From DATDOY01 sp035293045 (lineage in GTDB: Bacteria; Actinomycetota; Acidimicrobiia; IMCC26256; JACPCJ01), in NCBI GenBank assembly GCA_035293045.1, contig DATDOY010000197.1, positions 1 to 8,413 on the forward strand: 8,413 nucleotides of DNA. Direction: 5' to 3'. Every line of letters begins with the position of its first letter. Position 1 is the stretch's first letter. A program made the position numbers and the translations under genes. Under the pieces are notes generated by a model. That model saw only the letters and a program-made list of their open reading frames with translations, was not told the origin of the DNA and did not search any database. Positions 1 through 5,956 of this stretch are shown here, in pieces.

Positions 1-678
1 GGCAACGACTGCCAGGACGCCGGCGACACCTCGTGTGACCACCGCTGGATCGAGGTTGTCGTTCCCGCCGGTGGAGCCAACGTCGAGGTCGAGATCGCGC
101 CCCATAACCCGACGACGGACTTCGACCTCTACGTCTACGGCCCGGACGGTGCGGAACTCGACCGCTCAGCGACGGAGACGGGCTTCGAGAGCGTGGTGAT
201 CCCGTCGGCACCGAGCGGGTTGTACCGGATCGACGTCGATGCCTACACGGCTCCGTTGGGGGACGGCTACGACGGCGTCATCCGGCTCGCGCTGCCGACC
301 CCGCCGCCTCCGCCTCCGCCTCCGCCGCCGAACCCCGAAACGAAGCGGTACGACGCTCCCACCGGGGACGCCGCCAACGCTTCGTGCGCCATCGCGAGTC
401 CAGGGATCGGCGGCGCGTGCTTCAACGTCCTCGCCGGTTCCACGAGTGCGGGACTCGTCATGACCGACGATCTCACGGCGACCGCGAGTGGAAGCGCGCG
501 GTTCCTCGACGCCAGCGGTGCGGTCATCGCGGGGTCAACGACTCCGATCTGTGGATCGGCGACGCTGACGGTTCCGCCGAATGGCGCCCGACTCCAAGTG
601 TTCACCCGCACCGCCACGCCGCCCGCCGGGTGCACCGGGCGGGCAACGACGGGTTCGATCACCGTGACGTGGAGCTGA
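1..678 (+). CDS. Secreted PPC-like domain protein, 5'-truncated by window edge
   Basis: The frame is open from base 1 to TGA at 676-678 (225 residues visible; the start lies outside the window). Residues 1-97 resemble a bacterial pre-peptidase C-terminal (PPC) beta-sandwich: a Cys pair (C4, C12), then VVVPAGG, the hallmark DFDLYVYGPDG at residues 40-50, and a closing GLYRIDVDAY strand. Residues 101-110 are ten consecutive prolines, a linker. Residues 113-225 form a Ser/Thr/Ala/Gly-rich, probably all-beta domain with four cysteines (C129, C140, C184, C211) ending in ITVTWS; I do not recognise its family. PPC domains usually sit at the C-terminus of secreted enzymes, often proteases, so the missing N-terminal part could carry a catalytic domain or more beta domains; this is inference. 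The stop overlaps the proposed GTG start of the next gene by 10 nt. The reading frame is well supported; the PPC assignment is moderate. Confidence 0.8.
   Translation, partial: GNDCQDAGDTSCDHRWIEVVVPAGGANVEVEIAPHNPTTDFDLYVYGPDGAELDRSATETGFESVVIPSAPSGLYRIDVDAYTAPLGDGYDGVIRLALPTPPPPPPPPPPNPETKRYDAPTGDAANASCAIASPGIGGACFNVLAGSTSAGLVMTDDLTATASGSARFLDASGAVIAGSTTPICGSATLTVPPNGARLQVFTRTATPPAGCTGRATTGSITVTWS
301..330 (+). repeat. CCGCCT-type microsatellite encoding a ten-proline linker
   Basis: Ten proline codons (CCG/CCT, partly an alternating CCG-CCT hexamer) lie in frame inside the first gene and separate its two beta domains. Such tracts expand and contract by slippage; six-base units keep frame. 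Ten prolines in a row would be expected to need elongation factor P for efficient translation (general knowledge). Confidence 0.85.
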
Positions 679-2051
679 TCCGGCCGCTTCGAGGACGGCT
701 GAGCGCGCTCGTCGCGTCAGCCGTCCTCGTCTCGGGCCTCGTCGTCGGGCTTCCGGCGACGGCGGAGGTGAAGCCGGGCGGCTTCATGTCCGCGAACGTC
801 ACATGGCTTGGCCACATCCCACTCGACGCGCCCGGGGTGGGTGGGCGAGTGGTCACGGTCGCCACGCCAGCGGGTCCGCAAGTGCGGTTCTTCGTCACCG
901 GGGCGAAGGGCCTGACGATCTACGACGTCACCAATCCCACGCTTCCGATCCCACTTGGCACCGTCGCCCTCCCGCATTTTCAAAACGAGGACGTGTCGGT
1001 CTCCGATGACGGTGACCGCGTCATCATCAGCGGCGAGCGCGTGAGCGGCGGTGCGACCGTCCCGGGCTTTGGGCCGACCTTCGTGATCGATGCGTCGGAC
1101 CCCCGCGTGCCCGTCATCGCGAAGGTGCTGACGGTCGGCTCCCACACCGTGACCTGCGTCGACGCCGACTGCGACTGGATCTACTCGTCCTCGGGTGAGA
1201 TCTACGACCTTCGCGATCTCAGCGCCCCGCAGTCGGTTCTGAAGGGGGCGGCGGGTTGGACGGCGAAGGTGCAGGCGCAGGGTGTCGTGTTCCAACAAGG
1301 CGCCCATGACCTCAACGTCGACGCCGCGGGCTACGTGATCACCGACACCGTGCCGCGGGTGATGCTCGACGTCGCCGATCCCCTCAACCCCGTCGTGTTG
1401 ACAACGTCGGACGAGGGGCATGGCGCGAACCTCGCCTATCAACACAACAACCTGCGCCCTGGTGCGGACACCTGGGTTCCGCGTAACGACAGCGCGGCGT
1501 ATGTGCCGGGGGAGGCTCTCTTCGACGGGGAGATCCTCCTCGCCAACGGCGAGACCAACTTCGAGCCCGAATGCGGTCCCGGCAGCGGACCCTTCTCGAC
1601 GTGGAGCACAAAGAACTGGGACAAGGGCCAGCCGTTCACATTCATCGATGTGTACCGACCGCTGAACGGCGAGTGGGTCGACGGCAACCCGGCCTTCAAT
1701 GTGGTCGGCTGCTCGGGTCACTGGTTCACCGAGCGCGACGGCGTCGTGGCAACGGGTTGGTACGAGCACGGCGTCCGCTTCCTCGAGGTCGACGATCGCG
1801 GGTTCATCTCTGAAGTCGGGTTTTTCCAGCCCGTGGTCACTTCCGCCTCCGGCGCCTATTGGGCCAGTGACGACATCGTCTACACGGTCGACTACGCGCG
1901 GGGCATCGACATCCTGCGGTTCGATCGCGACGCACTGGTGCCCGACCAGGCCGAGATCGACGCGTCGTGGCAGGCCGGGCTCGGTGCCGCTCCGACCTCG
2001 GCGGCGCTGGCGGAGCGGTTCGCATGTCAGCTCGCGCAGCGGGCGGCATGA
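669..2051 (+). CDS. Secreted LVIVD-repeat beta-propeller protein (first copy)
   Basis: This 460-residue protein uses a GTG start at 669, chosen because it gives a textbook signal peptide: basic n-region (RPLRGR, residues 5-10), hydrophobic core at 11-29 and an ATA cleavage site near residue 32. The frame is open further upstream, to 384, but there it only shadows the preceding gene. The mature part carries LVIVD-type blades: GLTIYDVTNPTLP (81-93), FVIDASDPRVPVI (138-150), EIYDLRDLSAP (177-187), RVMLDVADPLNPV (230-242), GVRFLEVDDRGF (368-379) and RGIDILRFD (411-419). GAHD at 211-214 matches the recurrent G-x-H-D turn of such propellers. Cysteines are C163, C168, C302, C348 and C453; C348 starts a C-x2-H motif also present in the second LVIVD protein. 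The last 40 residues look helical. LVIVD proteins are surface or secreted propellers of mostly unknown function. The start overlaps the upstream stop by 10 nt without a clear Shine-Dalgarno sequence, suggesting coupled translation. Confidence 0.85.
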   Translation: MELIRPLRGRLSALVASAVLVSGLVVGLPATAEVKPGGFMSANVTWLGHIPLDAPGVGGRVVTVATPAGPQVRFFVTGAKGLTIYDVTNPTLPIPLGTVALPHFQNEDVSVSDDGDRVIISGERVSGGATVPGFGPTFVIDASDPRVPVIAKVLTVGSHTVTCVDADCDWIYSSSGEIYDLRDLSAPQSVLKGAAGWTAKVQAQGVVFQQGAHDLNVDAAGYVITDTVPRVMLDVADPLNPVVLTTSDEGHGANLAYQHNNLRPGADTWVPRNDSAAYVPGEALFDGEILLANGETNFEPECGPGSGPFSTWSTKNWDKGQPFTFIDVYRPLNGEWVDGNPAFNVVGCSGHWFTERDGVVATGWYEHGVRFLEVDDRGFISEVGFFQPVVTSASGAYWASDDIVYTVDYARGIDILRFDRDALVPDQAEIDASWQAGLGAAPTSAALAERFACQLAQRAA

Positions 2052-2092
2052 ACGCGCAGGCCGAGCCATAACGACGTAGACAACGGGAGTGC

Positions 2093-2107
2093 GGGCGCGG
2101 CGCGCCC
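2093..2107 (+). other. GC-rich hairpin in the gap between genes 2 and 3
   Basis: GGGCGC, a GGC loop and GCGCCC form a perfect 6-bp stem seven bases before the ribosome-binding site of the next gene. No T-run follows. It may act as an mRNA-processing or weak attenuation structure, or be chance in GC-rich DNA. The rest of the 77-nt gap (2052-2128) shows no promoter I would defend. Confidence 0.3.
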
Positions 2108-2113
2108 CTGACC

Positions 2114-2120
2114 AGAGGAG
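2114..2120 (+). promoter_or_regulatory. Strong ribosome-binding site for the 152-aa secreted protein
   Basis: AGAGGAG lies 8 nt before the ATG at 2129. It is one of the best Shine-Dalgarno matches in the window and fixes the start of this gene. Confidence 0.75.
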
Positions 2121-2128
2121 TTGGCGCA

Positions 2129-2587
2129 ATGAAGCACCGACTAGGGAAGTGGTTTGCGGCGGCCGCCGCAACGGCCATCGCCATGGGGTCGGCACCCTTG
2201 CTGCCCCACGCGCAGGCCAACCATTGCGGTCCGATCTTCATGTTCTCGGGCCATCACGCCGAAGGGAATTTCGGCCCGTCCGCCAACGCGGGTGCGGGTG
2301 GCTGCACGCTGCGTGACGAGAATGTGAACACAAATTTCTTGCTGCCGGGCGCGACCTTTGTCTCCGTTGGCACGACGGTCACCCCGGTGAACGGGACCGG
2401 TTTCGTGACCATCGATGGCGGTGCGCCGGTCCCGCTCACGTGGACGTGGTCCGCGAGCAGCGTTCGCTGGAACAGCCAGCGCGTATTCCTCAACGGCGGA
2501 ACCGTCGTGACCGCCTCGGTCCAGTCCGTGACGGGCGTAACGGTCAGCAACACCTACCGCGCCGTGACCGCGGAGGTGGGGGCATGA
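2129..2587 (+). CDS. Small secreted protein of unknown family
   Basis: This 152-residue protein starts at ATG 2129 behind a strong Shine-Dalgarno sequence. A clear Sec signal peptide is visible: basic start (MKHRLGK), alanine-rich core at 10-22 and cleavage after HAQA (residue 30). The mature chain of about 122 residues begins NHCGPIFMFSGHH and has two cysteines, C33 and C59, likely a disulfide. The remainder alternates short hydrophobic and Thr/Val/Gly-rich stretches (for example FLLPGATFVSVGTTVTPV, then GFVTIDGG and PLTWTWSASSV), consistent with a small beta-sandwich. I recognise no family and assign no function. Its TGA overlaps the ATG of the second LVIVD gene as ATGA, so the two are almost certainly co-translated, which suggests a partner or accessory role for the propeller (inference). 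Confidence 0.85.
   Translation: MKHRLGKWFAAAAATAIAMGSAPLLPHAQANHCGPIFMFSGHHAEGNFGPSANAGAGGCTLRDENVNTNFLLPGATFVSVGTTVTPVNGTGFVTIDGGAPVPLTWTWSASSVRWNSQRVFLNGGTVVTASVQSVTGVTVSNTYRAVTAEVGA
2572..2576 (+). promoter_or_regulatory. Ribosome-binding site for the second LVIVD gene
   Basis: GGAGG lies 7 nt before ATG 2584, inside the end of the preceding coding region. It decides the start of the 528-residue protein against the longer open frame that extends upstream. Confidence 0.75.
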
Positions 2588-4170
2588 ACCGCGGTCGCCT
2601 CGTGACGATGGCACTGCCCGCCCTGCTCGCGCTCGGCGGCATCTCGGGGATTCAACCCTCGGCGGCCGCTGAGTCGGTCAACACACCGAATATGTCGCAC
2701 GTCGCCAACCTTCAGTATCCGACCGAGGTGTACCCGCTGGGAACCCCGTTCGAGTACGAGCTGGAGTTTGGCTATGAGGATCCAACGGTGCCTCCCCAGG
2801 GCGGCAGCGACCTCGAGACGACGACGCTCATCGCGGACGTTGGCAACGGCGCCGAGTCGCGCGATTTCGTCGTGTCGGGGGCGTATCGCAACGGTCTCCA
2901 GCTCATCGACGTCACCGACCCGGAGAACCCGGTGATCGCCCAGACGTTTGGCTGCGGCATGGCGCAGGGCGATGTGCAGATTTTCTCCCGAGCCGGGCGC
3001 ACGTACGCGCTCTTCGGCCAGGACGACATTTCGGGGCACGCGCTCTACACGACGAAGTGCTTCCAGGACGCGCTCGCGATCTACGGCATTGGTACCCCGC
3101 AGTCACCCGGCGATGTCGACGCAATCGAGGGATACGGGACGCTCATCATCGACATCACCAACCCGTACGACTCGACGAGCGCAAACCGGGTGCGCACCGT
3201 CGGCTGGGCGCGTGAGTGGGACGGATCCCACAACACCACGATCGACCCAACTGGCAACTACATCTACAACTCCAACCAGGACCTCATCCCCAAGACGCCG
3301 CTGGGTGGCCAGGCCATTTACCGGATGGAGGTGTTCGACATCCAGAACCTCGCCAACCCGATCAAGGTCGCCGAGGTGCCGTTCTCGATGGGGGCGGGTC
3401 CGCACGACGTGACCTTCAGCGCCGACGGCAACCGCGCCTACGTGGCCGCGCTCACCCACACGGTGGTGCTCGACACGACCAACAAGGCGGCCCCCACGGT
3501 GATCGGCGTGATCGAGGACCCGGCGATCACGATCCACCACCAGGCCGACCCGATTGACATCGACGGACGGCGGTTCCTCGTGATCAGCGACGAGCTCGCA
3601 GGCGTGATCGAGGGGCTCGCGGCTTGCCCGGGTGGCGGCCTCCACATCTACGACGTCACCGGCGACCTCGAGAAGACCCCGCTCAAAGTGGGCTTCTTCG
3701 CCATTCCGCAGGTGGCGCCGCCCCTGCAAGACCACCTGCGGTGCACCGCCCACGTGTTCCGTGCCTATCCCGAGCAGGGCATCATGACGATCGCCTGGTA
3801 CGGGGCCGGCGTGCGGGTGCTCGACATCTCCAACCTCGCAGGCGTGTCGGTCGGACTCGATCCGAACCTGACTGGTTCGCTTGGAGCGGGGATCAAGGAA
3901 CTCGGGTCGTTCTACTTCCCGCAGACCGAGACGCAGGTCGGGTCGCAGACGTGGGCGGCGAAGATCCACGAGTTCGAGGCCGACGGATCGGCGTACATCT
4001 TTGCCAACGACCTCGATCGCGGGTTCGACGTATACCACTACGACGCCGGCGCGCCGAGCGCATCCGACCCCGGCACCTGGCTCGCGGGACAGGACGTGCT
4101 GCACACCTTGGGGCCCGCCGCCGTGACGACGACGCCTGCACTGCCGTACTGCGCCCTCCGGACGACGTGA
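2584..4170 (+). CDS. Secreted LVIVD-repeat beta-propeller protein (second copy)
   Basis: This 528-residue protein starts at ATG 2584, which shares ATGA with the previous stop and has GGAGG 7 nt upstream. The signal peptide has a basic start (MNRGR), hydrophobic core at 6-23 and cleavage after AAA (residue 29). LVIVD-type blades are plain: GLQLIDVTDPENPVIA (104-119), GTLIIDITNP (185-194), MEVFDIQNLANPIKVAEV (248-265), HTVVLDTTNKAAPTVIGV (292-309), LHIYDVTGDLEKTPLKVGFF (353-372) and GVRVLDISNLAGV (409-421). GPHDVTFSADGNRAYVA (272-288) is a typical propeller turn-strand unit with H274-D275. Other conspicuous histidines are H216 (SHNTTIDPTG), H318-H319 (IHHQAD), H390 in C387-x2-H and H462 (KIHEFEADG). 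Cysteines are C124, C159, C348, C387 and C523. The C-terminal blade, DLDRGFDVYHYD (476-487), parallels VDYARGIDILRFD of the other LVIVD protein, so the two are divergent paralogues. A role in ligand or protein binding outside the membrane is inferred; no catalytic motif is evident. Confidence 0.9.
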   Translation: MNRGRLVTMALPALLALGGISGIQPSAAAESVNTPNMSHVANLQYPTEVYPLGTPFEYELEFGYEDPTVPPQGGSDLETTTLIADVGNGAESRDFVVSGAYRNGLQLIDVTDPENPVIAQTFGCGMAQGDVQIFSRAGRTYALFGQDDISGHALYTTKCFQDALAIYGIGTPQSPGDVDAIEGYGTLIIDITNPYDSTSANRVRTVGWAREWDGSHNTTIDPTGNYIYNSNQDLIPKTPLGGQAIYRMEVFDIQNLANPIKVAEVPFSMGAGPHDVTFSADGNRAYVAALTHTVVLDTTNKAAPTVIGVIEDPAITIHHQADPIDIDGRRFLVISDELAGVIEGLAACPGGGLHIYDVTGDLEKTPLKVGFFAIPQVAPPLQDHLRCTAHVFRAYPEQGIMTIAWYGAGVRVLDISNLAGVSVGLDPNLTGSLGAGIKELGSFYFPQTETQVGSQTWAAKIHEFEADGSAYIFANDLDRGFDVYHYDAGAPSASDPGTWLAGQDVLHTLGPAAVTTTPALPYCALRTT

Positions 4171-4177
4171 CGCTTCC

Positions 4178-5842
4178 TTGAGATTTCGCCGGCGTGCTCG
4201 GGCATTTGGCACGCCCTTGGCCCTCGCCCTCCTGGCGGGGGCCCTCGGCGCAACGCCGGTGACGGCCGACGGGGTGGAGCCGGCGCCTGGGGGAATCCAA
4301 TGCGTCGGCGACCCGCCGCGCCAGACGGCGGATCCGCTGTCGCCTCCGTGCGTCCCGTTTTTTGAGGGCGACAACGGGTGCGAGACCTATCCCCTCGGCG
4401 TGACGTGCAATGAACTGCGCATCGTCGTGTACCTCGACGGCGGGATCGGCTACGCCTCGGCGAGCGACCCCAGCAACGCGTTCACCCCGCAAGCCGCGGT
4501 CTACGACCTCTGGAAGACGCCGGCCGAGAACGCCGAGGCCAACGGCGATCCGGCGACGACCTCCGAGCACCTCACCGTCAAGGGCCTTCGGACGTGGCAG
4601 GACTATTTCGCGCAGCGCTTTCAGACCTACGGGCGCGCTCCTCACGTCTTTGTCGCCTTTTCCGATCCAGACGGATGGACCCCGGAGGGACGGCGCCGCG
4701 ACGCGGCAACCGTGCTCGAGTACCTCGAGCCCTTCGCCGCGCTCAACTTCGCCACCGAGGACTCGGCTGGTGAATTCACGACCGCGCTCGCGCGCAAGGG
4801 GGTCGTGAACTTCGCGGGGCCGAGACCGTTCTCATCCAGCGCGCTCCAGGCGTTTCCGCGACTGATCTGGAGCTTCGCTCCATCGGTCGAGCAGATCGTC
4901 GCCAACTATGGCGATTATGTCTGCACGAAGGTTGTCAACGGCGTGCCGGTGCTTGCGGGGGACGACATTCAACAACGGTCACAGCTCCTCGATGGCGGGA
5001 GGCGGAAGCTCGGCCTCCTCCGTCCCGGCGATCCGGACTGGCCAGGACTTATCCGACTCGGGGAACTCGTCCACCAACGCGTCGAAGGGTGTGGCGGCGA
5101 AATCGCGGCCACCGCGGCCTTTCCGGATTGTTGTCTCGCCCAGGACAACGGTGAAGTTCCCGAGTACGCGCTCGCCCAAATGACGGACTTCAAACTGAAG
5201 GGCGTTACCACGATCCTCTGGGCGGGGGGCGTCAATGGCAACTACGGGAAGGCCGCCGCGCTCCTTGGCTACGAGCCGGAGTGGATCGTCGCCGGGGATG
5301 GCTTCCTCGACTCGAACCGCGCCGTGACCCTCTCGCAGAGCACGGCGGCATTCGACGGCCGCGCGATCGTCGTGACCCCGGAGGTCGTGGAGGGGGGACT
5401 CGAGGATCGGTGGTGCGCGCAGGCGTTCCGCGAGATCGACACCGAGACCGCCTCCGCTGACCTCGCGTACGTGTGCGAGTTCTACCGAGATCTGCACCAA
5501 CTCTTCGTGGGCGTGCAGGTCGCCGGACCGTTCCTCAGTCCAACGACCCTGACTCAAGGATTCCGTGCCGTTCCCACGCGCGGGCCGGGCGAGCCCGACG
5601 CTCCGGCGTGCTTCTACCCGGCCGGCGACTTTTCGTGCGTGAAGGACGCCCAGGCCGAGATTTGGGACGCCACGGGCATCGCTCCAGGAGCGTCAACTCC
5701 TGGATGTTGGCGGGCGATCGAAGGTGGCCGCCGGTACATGACCGGCACGCGGCCCTGGCCCGAGGGCAACATCGACGCCGAGTTGGCGGGCGACGAGCCG
5801 TGCAACGGGTACTCGCGGTCGATCCGCTTCAACCTCACATGA
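4178..5842 (+). CDS. Secreted Cys-rich protein resembling type 1 periplasmic binding proteins
   Basis: This 554-residue protein begins at a rare TTG (4178), 7 nt after the previous stop and without a visible Shine-Dalgarno sequence; reinitiation is likely. The start is chosen because it gives a signal peptide: RFRRRARAF, hydrophobic LALALLAGALGA (14-25) and cleavage after VTA (residue 30). There is no lipobox cysteine. The mature N-terminus has a four-Cys segment (C42, C58, C68, C77) containing ADPLSPPCVPFFEGDNG, followed by GVTCNELRIVVYLDGG, the first strand of the fold. Later elements suit the receptor-family ligand-binding fold: WQDYFAQRFQTYGR (140-153), ARKGVVNFAGPRPF (205-218), LIWSFAPSVEQIVANYGDYV (229-248), a KLGLL strand (277-281) and KGVTTILWAGGV (341-352). 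Such proteins normally feed branched-chain amino acid-type ABC transporters, but no permease or ATPase gene is present here. It has 14 cysteines in total, including C318-C319, implying several disulfides. The ligand is unknown. Fold assignment is moderate, the gene itself secure. Confidence 0.8.
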   Translation: MRFRRRARAFGTPLALALLAGALGATPVTADGVEPAPGGIQCVGDPPRQTADPLSPPCVPFFEGDNGCETYPLGVTCNELRIVVYLDGGIGYASASDPSNAFTPQAAVYDLWKTPAENAEANGDPATTSEHLTVKGLRTWQDYFAQRFQTYGRAPHVFVAFSDPDGWTPEGRRRDAATVLEYLEPFAALNFATEDSAGEFTTALARKGVVNFAGPRPFSSSALQAFPRLIWSFAPSVEQIVANYGDYVCTKVVNGVPVLAGDDIQQRSQLLDGGRRKLGLLRPGDPDWPGLIRLGELVHQRVEGCGGEIAATAAFPDCCLAQDNGEVPEYALAQMTDFKLKGVTTILWAGGVNGNYGKAAALLGYEPEWIVAGDGFLDSNRAVTLSQSTAAFDGRAIVVTPEVVEGGLEDRWCAQAFREIDTETASADLAYVCEFYRDLHQLFVGVQVAGPFLSPTTLTQGFRAVPTRGPGEPDAPACFYPAGDFSCVKDAQAEIWDATGIAPGASTPGCWRAIEGGRRYMTGTRPWPEGNIDAELAGDEPCNGYSRSIRFNLT

Positions 5843-5844
5843 CG

Positions 5845-5863
5845 TCGGGGCTCCGAGCCCCGA
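5845..5863 (+). terminator. Hairpin after the secreted-protein cluster (possible terminator)
   Basis: TCGGGGCT, a CCG loop and AGCCCCGA form a perfect 8-bp stem starting two bases after the stop of the binding-protein-like gene. No T-run follows, so it is not a classical intrinsic terminator; T-poor hairpins of this sort have been proposed as terminators in high-GC actinobacteria. If it terminates transcription, a promoter for the downstream genes must overlap it or lie beyond it, yet only 27 nt separate it from the next ATG. It could instead be an mRNA 3'-end or processing structure. Confidence 0.5.
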
Positions 5864-5875
5864 AGTAGAGAGCAG

Positions 5876-5882
5876 AAAGGGA
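5876..5882 (+). promoter_or_regulatory. Ribosome-binding site for the micro-ORF before the S9 peptidase
   Basis: AAAGGGA lies 8 nt before ATG 5891. It is better than anything in front of the peptidase GTG at 5953, which suggests that ribosomes enter here and reach the peptidase by coupling. Confidence 0.6.
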
Positions 5883-5890
5883 CAGTCGCC

Positions 5891-5956
5891 ATGCGTCGTT
5901 TTCGTTCATCACTTCTTCGTGCGGCGGGCGCCGTCGTGATCGTTGTCGAAGCGTGA
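5891..5956 (+). CDS. 21-codon ORF resembling a truncated signal peptide
   Basis: The ATG at 5891 follows a good Shine-Dalgarno sequence. The short product starts with a basic n-region (MRRFRSSLLR), then a hydrophobic AAGAVVIVV, then Glu-Ala and TGA at 5954-5956. This is the beginning of a Sec signal peptide that stops before any cleavage site or mature domain. Its TGA overlaps the GTG of the S9 peptidase as GTGA. Three readings fit: a coupled leader peptide; the scar of a secreted gene whose body was deleted; or the signal peptide of the peptidase put out of frame, since a one-base backward shift at 5953 would join it to V-S-A-Q-A-P-Q of the peptidase and supply an AQA site. It may therefore be a broken gene rather than a functional one. 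Confidence 0.5.
   Translation: MRRFRSSLLRAAGAVVIVVEA

Noticed and set aside
301..330. Short tandem repeat considered as a CRISPR-like or other non-coding repeat
   Set aside because: The units are six bases, contiguous without spacers, and in frame as proline codons.
384..668. Upstream extension of the first LVIVD frame to an ATG at 384
   Set aside because: This part overlaps the PPC-like gene, whose frame has sensible protein content. The extension is Arg/His-rich shadow sequence and would bury the signal peptide internally.
2052..2128. Promoter in the 77-nt gap before the small secreted protein
   Set aside because: No convincing -35/-10 pair with normal spacing was found. The hairpin and the ribosome-binding site are the only supportable elements.
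717..2195. Minus-strand open frame (492 codons) opposite the first LVIVD gene
   Set aside because: It is low-complexity and Arg/Asp/Val-rich, with no motif, and crosses an intergenic gap. The plus-strand LVIVD repeats explain the region.
2440..2583. Upstream extension of the second LVIVD frame to an ATG at 2440
   Set aside because: It overlaps the small secreted protein. ATG 2584 has a GGAGG site and begins a clean signal peptide.
3103..4374. Minus-strand open frame (423 codons) opposite the second LVIVD gene
   Set aside because: Same shadow composition. It spans two well-supported plus-strand genes.
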